This document shows, piece by piece, positions 1 through 5,885 of a DNA stretch of 20,575 nt. Made by a program: the position numbers and the translations under genes. The notes beneath the pieces are model-generated. The model searched no databases. It was not told the origin of the DNA and saw nothing but the letters and a program-made list of their open reading frames with translations. How positions within the stretch are numbered: position 1 is the first letter of the stretch; each line of letters begins with the position of its first letter. The stretch is taken from assembly GCA_021829515.1 (NCBI GenBank), contig JAKBPM010000016.1, forward strand, positions 1-20,575. Direction: 5' to 3'. The stretch comes from Nitrospirota bacterium (GTDB taxonomy: Bacteria; Nitrospirota_A; Leptospirillia; Leptospirillales; Leptospirillaceae).

Positions 1-7
1 ATGCGGT

Positions 8-100
8 GGTGTCTCAATCCGCGTATATCAGTCTGTTAGACCGTTGTCGATGCTCCGTGTATTGCTCCGAATCCAAAGGACCGGAAAGTCGGGAGACACC
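8..100. repeat. 8-bp inverted repeat pair at the left edge (8-15 and 93-100)
   Basis: The sequence ggtgtctc at 8-15 is matched by its exact complement gagacacc at 93-100, enclosing about 77 bases with no convincing gene. Such a pair could be the end of a small mobile element or an RNA stem. The window edge prevents seeing what lies to the left. Seen directly; the meaning is unknown. Confidence 0.3.
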
Positions 101-127
101 CTGCCCCAAAACCTTGCAAGGAAGAAA

Positions 128-550
128 ATGGTGAACCCTAGGATTAGAAACAAAGAAATTTTTGATAGATTATATAATGATTATCTTTTATTAATATTGT
201 CAGACAATCCAAGCGAAGATGCCCAAAAAGAACTTGCCGAAAAGATCGCTAAAGAAACAAATCAACTGTCATTAGTTGATAGGGAAAAAGCGATCCTGGA
301 ATTATTGGATTTAATAGGTAAATCAGCTATAATTTTAAAGAAACCTTTCTTTAACAGTAAGCAGATCGAATACATTGCTTCTGCGGTAAACGCCATTGCA
401 TTTGCTCAGTTTGCTTATTTTGGCTATACTGCTTACATAGCGTTCCCAACGAATTGGTTAGGAGTTGGGCTCTCTGCTTTGTTATTTTTTGCGCTACAGG
501 CTTTTTCAGTCTCAATTCTTTTTTTTACAAGGTATTTTGATGGAAAATAA
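128..550 (+). CDS. hypothetical protein with two C-terminal membrane segments
   Basis: I do not recognise a family. The reading frame is open from 44, but the ATG at 128 is chosen because an aaggaag Shine-Dalgarno-like stretch lies just before it; this gives 140 residues. The first 75 residues are charged and helical. The C-terminal 60 residues contain two hydrophobic stretches, around ASAVNAIAFAQFAYFGYTAY and VGLSALLFFALQAFSVSILF, consistent with a two-pass inner-membrane protein ending in a short charged tail. The gene is AT-rich compared with its right-hand neighbour, suggesting transfer. It is followed after 11 bases by a 36-residue membrane peptide, so the two are probably co-translated. 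Small membrane-protein pairs can be toxins, holin-like or defence effectors; nothing here decides between these. Confidence 0.6.
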   Translation: MVNPRIRNKEIFDRLYNDYLLLILSDNPSEDAQKELAEKIAKETNQLSLVDREKAILELLDLIGKSAIILKKPFFNSKQIEYIASAVNAIAFAQFAYFGYTAYIAFPTNWLGVGLSALLFFALQAFSVSILFFTRYFDGK

Positions 551-561
551 GGAGAAATCCA

Positions 562-672
562 ATGACTAGTTATTGGATTACATTTATATCGTTTACAATA
601 ATTATGGCATTAATTGCGGGTGGTATTCTTGTAATTCTTAATAAATCAATTAAAAAACATCGTCACTCCTAA
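562..672 (+). CDS. 36-residue single-pass membrane peptide
   Basis: A short frame begins with ATG at 562, placed seven bases after a taaggag ribosome binding site that overlaps the stop of the upstream gene. The peptide begins MTSYWITFISFTIIMALIAG, continues hydrophobic for about 28 residues, and ends in a basic tail (NKSIKKHRHS). This is a typical small inner-membrane peptide with its C-terminus inside. Spacing and a shared AT-rich composition argue it belongs with the 140-residue membrane protein before it. Its stop codon overlaps the stop codon of the convergent repressor gene by four bases. Function is unknown; a small toxin or an accessory subunit are both possible. Confidence 0.5.
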   Translation: MTSYWITFISFTIIMALIAGGILVILNKSIKKHRHS

Positions 673-938
673 TATTTCCCTCTTCTCTCCCGCCGCTTCT
701 CCTGGACCGTCCGAATCTCCTTCCCGTATCGAATCCCGGCCTCTTTCAGGAGCCGGACCACGACCCCGGATCGGGTACATCCCCATGCTTCCTGAAGGTC
801 CTCCAGAATAAACTTGTCTGAAAGCTGGAGGGAAAACTGCATCAGCCTGAGCGCCTTCACCCCATCGATGGCTTCACGGCGTTTCCGGGAGGCTTCGGCC
901 CGTTCGCTGGCCGTGCTCCAGACCTTCTTTCTCCCCAT
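669..938 (-). CDS. ribbon-helix-helix-like DNA-binding protein, probable autorepressor
   Basis: The 89-residue protein begins MGRKKVWSTASERAEASRKR, a strongly basic N-terminal arm. Residues of about 33-68 show a beta-strand/helix/helix pattern (LMQFSLQLSDKFILEDLQEA, then CTRSGVVVRLLKEAG) resembling MetJ/Arc or CopG repressors, where the strand reads DNA and an RS pair caps the second helix. The start is set by the ATG at 938, six bases after an aaaggaggaat ribosome binding site; an upstream in-frame ATG at 989 lacks one. A perfect 14-bp palindrome lies 23 bases upstream, as expected for autoregulation. The 5' end, leader and palindrome are duplicated at 5524-5605. The gene may be the antitoxin or regulator of a lost partner; no toxin is adjacent. 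Family assignment is by pattern only. Confidence 0.6.
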   Translation of the reverse strand: MGRKKVWSTASERAEASRKRREAIDGVKALRLMQFSLQLSDKFILEDLQEAWGCTRSGVVVRLLKEAGIRYGKEIRTVQEKRRERRGKY

Positions 939-960
939 GTGAATTCCTCCTTTTATGAAA

Positions 961-974
961 CGAATCATGATTCG
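961..974. promoter_or_regulatory. perfect 14-bp palindrome, candidate operator of the repressor at 669-938
   Basis: The bases cgaatcatgattcg form a perfect palindrome between the likely promoter and the ribosome binding site of the minus-strand repressor gene. A second copy with one mismatch (caaatcatgattcg) occurs at 5588-5601 in the duplicated leader. Its conservation beside the same gene start supports an operator role; repressor binding is inferred. Confidence 0.5.
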
Positions 975-989
975 ATAACACCATTTCAA

Positions 990-1239
990 TAGTGACGCCG
1001 GTCACACTTTATTGTGCTTCCTGTTGTTTTTACGGCATGAATCGGTAGAATGGGGCGGACGCATCAAGGCTTCATCGTTTCCGGACCCCATAAATAAGTC
1101 GCTCGGGAGAACGTCTTTCCCCCGGTCAGGACTCCTTTGTTGGGTCAACCCAAGGCCCCGTGAGGGATCAGGTCTGGGAGATTCTTGCGGAGAGACCGCA
1201 TGATGGAAGGAGTCGCCAGATTCTGTCTTGAGGACCTAT
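990..1239. other. intergenic region without a supported gene
   Basis: A 63-codon frame at 1012-1203 has no ribosome binding site and an unstructured composition rich in Pro, Arg and Ser, so I do not call it. A short dyad gtgac-gccg-gtcac lies at 992-1005, upstream of the minus-strand repressor. The region probably holds the divergent promoters of the repressor and of the gene at 1240. Confidence 0.4.
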
Positions 1240-2025
1240 ATGAAAGCTTTCATATGTGTATATCGACATAAGAAACCGTCTGATCAGGAATGGATCAAAA
1301 CCCAAGAAGCCAACCTAGAAAATCCAGACATCCAAGAATTTTTGGATGGTTATAATCAATCCTTTTTTGATTGGGGAGATGATCCTGGATTTTTCGCTGC
1401 GTTAAAACAATTTAAAAATCCTTGCCTTGCTTCTTGGGGTGTCTGTCGACGAGATGTCCGGAAACAGCTATGTCCGGGGGATTTCATAATCTGGTTTTGC
1501 GCCTTCCAAAATTCAAAATCGAGTGTGGTTGACTACTTTTTTATTGGATGTACGACTGTTTCGCATGTAATAAGGTTTGAAGATCGCGCGGAAAGTACTG
1601 TGTTTGAGTCATACAAGGATTTTTACAATACACTAGCTATTTGTGAATATGGTAGTCTTATGCAAAAAGAGACATTCTACAACTATCACAAAGATTGGAA
1701 TAAGCGTATCCAATCGCCTTACATTGTCTTTAGTGATGATCCTTCCCTATCAGCCGTGAATTTGACCGATCCAAATCTTGTGGCGAGGAAACGCGACGAG
1801 GATACTGACGAACAATGGTTGTCTGATGAATTTTCTCAACGTTTGGAGAAGGTCATTTTTAAAGACCTTCAAATTAAACGGCATCTCCGAACAACTCATC
1901 CACAACGCCCACACAGGCAAATTGCTTTGCATAAATCACCGCTTGTTATGAGCAGAAAAGATTTTTCGATTCTTGTAGGCACCAGAGATTCAATCCTTTC
2001 TCTGATGATTTGGAGAAGAAATTGA
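1240..2025 (+). CDS. possible nucleotide-modification-associated (Nmad2-like) domain protein
   Basis: The 261-residue protein starts at ATG 1240, seven bases after a gagg ribosome binding site; a TTG at 1228 is a weaker alternative. The stretch ASWGVCRRDVRKQLCPGDFI followed by a strand-rich segment (YFFIGCTTVSHVIRFE) resembles the small beta-barrel proteins described bioinformatically as nucleotide-modification-associated domains, whose typical features are an xCRxDVR-type turn, a PGD motif and a hydrophobic core. Such proteins are often found beside DNA base modification and restriction genes. The C-terminal 60 residues are basic and look poorly conserved. It heads a likely three-gene run with the Cys-rich protein at 2095 and the acetyltransferase at 2397. 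The family call is tentative; an EVE/PUA-like fold with another role is the main alternative. Confidence 0.4.
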   Translation: MKAFICVYRHKKPSDQEWIKTQEANLENPDIQEFLDGYNQSFFDWGDDPGFFAALKQFKNPCLASWGVCRRDVRKQLCPGDFIIWFCAFQNSKSSVVDYFFIGCTTVSHVIRFEDRAESTVFESYKDFYNTLAICEYGSLMQKETFYNYHKDWNKRIQSPYIVFSDDPSLSAVNLTDPNLVARKRDEDTDEQWLSDEFSQRLEKVIFKDLQIKRHLRTTHPQRPHRQIALHKSPLVMSRKDFSILVGTRDSILSLMIWRRN

Positions 2026-2094
2026 TTGTCTTTAGTGTTCATTCGGCTTCGATCACCGGACACAAGACGTTGCAGATGTTGAATGAGGAGAGAA

Positions 2095-2304
2095 ATGACC
2101 GTACTAGATGATATAAGAGAACTTATTTTGAGAATTTCCCCCCAGACGATTTGCGACGACTGCATAGCAGAAAATCTTAGCCTCAGCGTTCGTCAACATG
2201 CTAACCACAAAACACGTGAGTTGGCTTCGCATCAAGGTTTTTTCCGCTGCTCAGGTCGCTGTGACGTTTGCCATAAAGAGAAACTGGTAATCTGGCATAT
2301 CTAA
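2095..2304 (+). CDS. small Cys-rich, probable zinc-binding protein
   Basis: A 69-residue protein, starting at the ATG at 2095 four bases after gaggag; an in-frame ATG at 2083 would add four residues. It contains CDDC near residues 20-23 and a second cluster C-x3-C-x2-C around residues 54-61 (CSGRCDVCHK), spaced like a zinc ribbon. A central basic segment (LSVRQHANHKTRELASHQGF) looks like a short helix suited to nucleic-acid contact. I recall similar short DDCIA...RQH-type hypothetical proteins in accessory regions, but no function. It lies between a modification-type gene and an acetyltransferase with gaps of 69 and 92 bases, so co-transcription is likely. It may be a DNA-binding accessory factor. 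Confidence 0.6.
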   Translation: MTVLDDIRELILRISPQTICDDCIAENLSLSVRQHANHKTRELASHQGFFRCSGRCDVCHKEKLVIWHI

Positions 2305-2396
2305 AGAATCCTGATTCTATATTTATTCGGGGGATAGGTTTTTTGGCTCCGGAAAGATATCGGAAAATGGCTTGAATCAAATGCGGAGTTGTTGAA

Positions 2397-2885
2397 GTGG
2401 GAATCCGTCCATTCGAAAAGAGCGATCTTCTTTCGGTTGCTTCCATTCATGAAACGTCTTTTCCGAGACAATTTTTATCCAAGGACTGGATTGGATGTAT
2501 TTATGGGGCTTTCCCTCGTTCCAGAATTTACGTTGCCGATCTTGACGAGACAATTGTTGGATATGTCGTCTGGACAGAGAAAAGCGGCTTTCGAAAAGAC
2601 GCTGTTCTTGAGTTGGAACAGATCGCAGTTGCAGAAAGCTTCCGTGGCCAGGGGATTGGCAAGTCTTTGATCGAACAATCGCTTGAGATGGTAAGGGATT
2701 GTCTGAAAGAGCGTGGTTCTCGTTTGAAAGCCGTTATGATTTCGACCCGGACAGATAATGATGCTCAACGGTTATACAGGAAAGTCCTGGGAGCGGAGCC
2801 TGTGGCGGTCATTCCAGGGATATTTTCTGCGGATGAAGTTTTGATGCTTGGATTGAATAAAATTTGTGACGATGAGATTCAATGA
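2397..2885 (+). CDS. GNAT-family N-acetyltransferase
   Basis: The 162-residue protein has the standard GNAT length and order. It opens with GIRPFEKSDLLSVASIHETS, the usual first strand and helix. A central strand VLELEQIAVAESFRGQGIGK (residues about 70-89) is motif A, with RGQGIG forming the acetyl-CoA pyrophosphate-binding loop. The C-terminal segment TDNDAQRLYRKVLGAEPVAV is the usual motif B region (N/DxxAxxLYxxxGF). The start is a GTG at 2397, eight bases after ggag; the frame at 2389 is a shadow. Acceptor substrate cannot be read from sequence; candidates include a ribosomal or other protein N-terminus, an antibiotic or a toxin. It ends 61 bases before the promoter of the protease-like operon. 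Confidence 0.85.
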   Translation: MGIRPFEKSDLLSVASIHETSFPRQFLSKDWIGCIYGAFPRSRIYVADLDETIVGYVVWTEKSGFRKDAVLELEQIAVAESFRGQGIGKSLIEQSLEMVRDCLKERGSRLKAVMISTRTDNDAQRLYRKVLGAEPVAVIPGIFSADEVLMLGLNKICDDEIQ

Positions 2886-2895
2886 ACTCGAAAAA

Positions 2896-2913
2896 TTATA
2901 GGGTATACTATAA
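2896..2913 (+). promoter_or_regulatory. candidate promoter -10 with overlapping dyad, upstream of the ClpP-like operon
   Basis: A dyad ttatag-ggtata-ctataa (2896-2913) covers a good -10 hexamer tatact at 2904-2909, 34 bases before a strong aggaggtg ribosome binding site. No convincing -35 is seen, suggesting an activator-dependent or repressed promoter. The overlap of dyad and -10 is the evidence for control; the regulator is unknown. Confidence 0.4.
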
Positions 2914-2946
2914 GAGTTCTACGCAAATACCAGGAGGTGAAAAATC

Positions 2947-3135
2947 ATGAAAAAGAAAGCTGAAATTCAGAAAGTTAGGCAGGTTGATCAGGATATAGAT
3001 CAAGCGATTCAGAAGGTTTATCAAGAATATGGACCTGATTTGTCAATGTTTTTTTCTGAAATTCAGACAAAGTTGGAACAAGAAAATAAGAAAAATTCCT
3101 CTGGAAAATTCAATTTGATACATAAGAATGGCTGA
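2947..3135 (+). CDS. 62-residue charged helical protein, first gene of the ClpP-like operon
   Basis: The protein starts at ATG 2947 after an aggaggtgaaaaatc leader, a near-ideal ribosome binding site. The sequence MKKKAEIQKVRQVDQDIDQA and the rest are rich in Lys, Glu and Gln with regularly spaced hydrophobic residues, predicting one or two amphipathic helices and no membrane segment. I do not recognise the family. It overlaps the next start codon by eight bases (3128-3135), so its translation and that of the protease-like protein are probably coupled, implying a fixed ratio and likely interaction. It could be an adaptor, an inhibitor or the substrate of the protease; a short antitoxin-like role is also compatible. 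Confidence 0.6.
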   Translation: MKKKAEIQKVRQVDQDIDQAIQKVYQEYGPDLSMFFSEIQTKLEQENKKNSSGKFNLIHKNG

Positions 3136-4261
3136 AAAATCAGCCATTCTCACGCCAAATATTAATTTTCGAGCAAACCCTGCGCGTGCTATCTACATTC
3201 AAGGTTCAATCGATCAAAATCTCGTTAATCAAATAACTCCAAAGATAATTGAATTTCAGAATCAAAGTCGTGATCCAATAACTATTTATATAGATAGTCT
3301 TGGTGGATCAATAAGTAGTGCCGAAACGATAAAAAGACTATTGAATGCTTCAGATCAGGATGATCATCCTCCATGTCGGATAATTTCAGTTGTTACCGCT
3401 CGTGCTGCCAGTGCTGCCGCAGATCTCCTCTCCTTTGGAGATTATGCGATTTCGTATTCAGAGTCGTTTATTCTTTTTCACGGAACACGTCACCTTCTTG
3501 ATGATCCCGTTACTGTTGATGATATTGCTTATATTTCCAGTGATTTAAAATCAGGGAACGAAAGATTTGCCATGGAATTGGCTAATCATTCTATTGAACG
3601 ATGGGTATTTCGATATTTGTTTATTTTGCCAAAATTTGATGAATTCAAGAAAGAAATGGGTAAACCAAAGTCATCGGATTTTGAATGTTTTTGTGGGGTT
3701 ATTCTTTCAAAATTGTCTGAGAATGGAAAAAAAATATTTCAAAAAACTTTTAATCGTTATTCAAAGTATCAGCAATTATTATCAGCTGTTGGTAAGCTCA
3801 GGATTTCTAAATCACTTATAAATATAGAAGGACAGCTTTTAAAAAAAATTATTGATTTTGAAATAAGAAAACATAGAAAAGAAAAAAATTGGACATTTAG
3901 CAAAGGAGGTATAAATCAATTAGTTGATGATTTTTATATTTTAAATGAATATGTTTCGATATATAATCATAAACAGATAGATGATTTATGTAAAAGGTGG
4001 GATGATTTCTTTTTGACGAGGGCTGATAAGAAGAATTTTGAATCATTGCCCGAAAAAGAAAAAGAAGAAAAAAAGATGAATTTTCTGAAAGAATCAATTA
4101 GACCGGTATGGTTATTTTTTGCCGCTCTCTGCCATATCCTGCAAGAGGGTGAGAATGAGTTGATTCCTAAAGATGCCTTCTGGCTTGGTTTAATAGATGA
4201 AGTTATTGGGGAACCCGACTTGCCAACATTACGCATTCTTGTTGAATCCAACCCATCTTAA
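3128..4261 (+). CDS. ClpP-fold serine protease-like protein with a large insert
   Basis: The 377-residue protein is a ClpP-like protease split in two. Residues 20-140 match the first half of ClpP: ITIYIDSLGGSISSAETIKR corresponds to the conserved YINSPGG strand, ARAASAAADL (91-100) to the catalytic GxAxS turn with Ser95, and ILFHGTRH to the MIHQP segment with His118. The last ClpP helix appears only at residues 345-361 (LIPKDAFWLGLIDEVIGEPD, compare FLSAxEAxEYGLIDEVI). Between them lie about 200 Lys-rich, helical, AT-rich residues not found in ordinary ClpP (about 200 aa in total). At the third catalytic position Glu342 or Asn343 replaces Asp. No Clp ATPase gene is present. Activity as a peptidase is plausible but unproven; the insert could be a sensor, lid or partner-binding domain. 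An SppA/S49-type relative is less likely. Confidence 0.7.
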   Translation: MAEKSAILTPNINFRANPARAIYIQGSIDQNLVNQITPKIIEFQNQSRDPITIYIDSLGGSISSAETIKRLLNASDQDDHPPCRIISVVTARAASAAADLLSFGDYAISYSESFILFHGTRHLLDDPVTVDDIAYISSDLKSGNERFAMELANHSIERWVFRYLFILPKFDEFKKEMGKPKSSDFECFCGVILSKLSENGKKIFQKTFNRYSKYQQLLSAVGKLRISKSLINIEGQLLKKIIDFEIRKHRKEKNWTFSKGGINQLVDDFYILNEYVSIYNHKQIDDLCKRWDDFFLTRADKKNFESLPEKEKEEKKMNFLKESIRPVWLFFAALCHILQEGENELIPKDAFWLGLIDEVIGEPDLPTLRILVESNPS

Positions 4262-4313
4262 TTTTTCTATTTCCTGTCTGTGGATTTAGTTGATCATTTC
4301 TAAAGGCTATGTT

Positions 4314-5142
4314 GTAGGGTAGCCGGGGGTCATTTCTGACCCCAAGCCCCCGAGGAACCCGGCGTGAGACTTTCGCCTCACCGGGCTCGATCAGATCAAA
4401 AGCCACTCCTTCTTTCGGAGGACCGGTTGGACAAAATAATAATCTCCAACCTTCACGCTACTCACCGAAGGCCCCATAGCTTTCGCCGGAGGGAGCGCAC
4501 GTTCTTGCGAACGTCCTACCGCTTTTCCTCCTACTGGAGATTAAACGGCTTTTGTGTGACGACCCAACATGCGGAAGTCTGCCCGGTTTCCCGTGGGATG
4601 ATGTTGCCTTGCGGCGCAACCCCTATCCGGCCTATTACCGGCCGGCCTTCGCTTCTTCCACAATCCTCTGCCGACCGCTCCGACAGGGTTACTTGCGCTT
4701 CCCCTGCCTGTAAAGATTCGCGCAGGCGGAACGACCGGTTTACCGCGTTCGACGTGAAGCACACGACTGGGTTAGGCCCCTTCTATCCCCCGGCAGCACC
4801 TTGTCCCTGTGATCGGAAATGGCAACCGATCAACCCCACTGCCTCCCGTTTTGGGTCAGGCCGCCAGCATCTTGGGCCTGTCAACATTCACGAGGGTTCC
4901 GAAGGTTCACATCTGTTGGCCTTACCAGCCAGTCTCGCCCCAAGCCACCTCGATGCTGGCAGCAACCGCCGATCCTCACAGACCTTGCGGCCCCTTACGG
5001 GAGGGATACTTGTGTTCCGTTGGCTTCACACGGTTCCGTTACCAGAGCCGCATGCAACGGTAGACTACGGGAGAGGGAACTCCCGGTTCCGCTCCTTCAG
5101 AATGAAGGTGGAACAATGCTTCACGACGCTTTCGCGTCGCAC
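4314..5142 (-). mobile_element. ORF-less group II intron
   Basis: On the minus strand the element starts with GTGCGAC at 5142, the usual 5' splice motif, and ends ctaccctac at 4314. It contains a canonical 34-base domain V at 4355-4388 and, downstream, a domain VI hairpin with stem ggggtca/tgacccc and a GAAA loop (4325-4345 region). A stem aatctcca/tggagatt brackets a short domain IV of about 120 bases where an intron-encoded protein would normally lie, so it is an ORF-less intron of about 829 bases rather than one with a decayed protein gene. Long plus- and minus-strand frames inside it are structural-RNA artefacts. It lies between the ClpP-like gene and an IS1595 remnant and opens 18 bases after a hairpin (5161-5193). 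Mobility would need a reverse transcriptase in trans. Exact boundaries are estimated. Confidence 0.8.
4355..4388 (-). ncRNA. group II intron domain V (catalytic hairpin)
   Basis: Read on the minus strand this is 34 bases long, the exact family length. The outer stem gagcccgg/ccgggttc closes with one G-U pair, the AGC catalytic triad occupies positions 2-4, a two-base CG bulge follows ctca, and the hairpin ends in a GAAA tetraloop. All hallmark positions are intact, so the ribozyme core may still be active. Confidence 0.9.
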
Positions 5143-5160
5143 GCCATTTCATGTTGCAAG

Positions 5161-5193
5161 CCTCCTGATCAGGTATAGACTTGATTCAGGAGG
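5161..5193 (+). promoter_or_regulatory. hairpin sequestering the ribosome binding site of the IS1595-type transposase
   Basis: cctcctga at 5161-5168 is the exact complement of tcaggagg at 5186-5193, which contains the Shine-Dalgarno AGGAGG of the transposase gene starting at 5202. In a transcript reading in from outside, the site would be base-paired and translation reduced. On the minus strand the same hairpin precedes the group II intron. Confidence 0.6.
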
Positions 5194-5201
5194 TGATTCC
5201 C

Positions 5202-5540
5202 ATGAAGAAACCTAAATTCCAACGATGTCTTCGAGCTGTTGGCTCCATGACATCGGCTAAGAGACAGGATCTCAAGGTTGCGATCGAGTGGCGGGACAAG
5301 AAAGACCTGGTCGCCGAGGTGGTCTCCCTGGTGGGAACTCCCACCGCGTGTTCTCATTGCCACACCCGGAGATCCGGCCATGGGGGCACGCAGCCGGACT
5401 CCCGCGCTTCCGGTGCCGGGGATACAACCGCACCTTCAATGCGTTGACGGACACGCCTCTTGCGGGTCTTCATCGCAAGGACCGCTGGCTTTTCTTCCTG
5501 GAAAAGTTCCACGAAGGGGAGTCGGCCCGTTCGCTGGCCG
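5202..5540 (+). pseudogene. truncated, frameshifted IS1595-family transposase
   Basis: The frame starts MKKPKFQRCLRAVGSMTSAK at 5202 and shares its architecture with the IS1595-type transposase starting at 20417: a helical N-terminus leading to a CxxC zinc ribbon (CSHC). The reading frame shifts near 5363-5366 by one missing base; in the new frame PEIRPWGHAAGLPRFRCRGY and NRTFNALTDTPLAGLHRKDR continue the typical zinc-ribbon and linker of the family. The second zinc pair is damaged (CRGY instead of CxxC). The DDE/DDN catalytic domain is absent, because near 5521-5545 the sequence switches to a copy of the repressor gene start found at 897-981. The element is therefore dead. Confidence 0.8.
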
Positions 5541-5605
5541 TGCTCCAGACCTTCTTTCTCCCCATGAGAACTCCTCCTTTTATGAAGCAAATCATGATTC
5601 GATAT
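5524..5605 (-). pseudogene. duplicated 5' end and operator of the repressor gene
   Basis: About 80 bases match 897-978 with only a handful of differences: the first 14 codons (MGRKKVWSTASERA, start codon at 5565), the aggag ribosome binding site and the palindromic operator (5588-5601, one mismatch). After codon 14 the frame runs into IS1595 sequence and stops. The switch point lies within sequence shared by both sources (tcggcccgttcgctggcc), suggesting recombination at short homology. It could still transcribe or bind the repressor as a decoy. Confidence 0.75.
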
Positions 5606-5885
5606 AAGCGCCAAAGCAGAGGTCATAATTCTCAAAATTCATGTGGACTCCCGGAAAGGTGATGGGTAGAATGCGAAGGTCCTTATAAGATCAAAACCAA
5701 TCGAAGGAGTCCAGATGAGGTCGAGACGGCGTTGGCCGTTGATTGCTCTATTTTCTATAGTGAAGGTCTTGTAGAAACTCAGGCCACCTTGAATTTTTTG
5801 GTATATGGGAGGAACTATAGAAATGACCGGGTACGGAGGAATCCGGACCTTCGAATGACGCGATCCTGACACAGGGGATGAAGTA
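5606..5885. other. non-coding stretch with nested inverted repeats
   Basis: No gene is supported. cgaaggtcc (5674-5682) pairs with ggaccttcg (5845-5853) and, nested inside, ttctatagt (5753-5761) pairs with actatagaa (5814-5822). A third pair, tggactcc/ggagtcca (5644-5651 and 5706-5713), overlaps the outer arm. This looks like debris of a small non-autonomous element or a structured leader of the gene at 5886. Confidence 0.35.

Noticed and set aside
1..127. The left edge considered as an IS end or RNA gene
   Set aside because: Only an 8-bp inverted repeat supports it. No family signature was recognised, so it is listed only as a repeat.
1012..1203. A 63-codon frame in the gap before 1240
   Set aside because: No ribosome binding site, biased composition and no match to any family I know.
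4531..4764. A 77-codon minus-strand frame inside the ORF-less intron
   Set aside because: It falls in structural intron RNA upstream of domain IV and has no ribosome binding site or reverse transcriptase motif.
4364..5215. A 283-codon open frame on the plus strand
   Set aside because: It lies wholly over the minus-strand group II intron RNA. Its product is Pro/Arg/Ser-rich without domains, and the opposite strand shows the canonical domain V.
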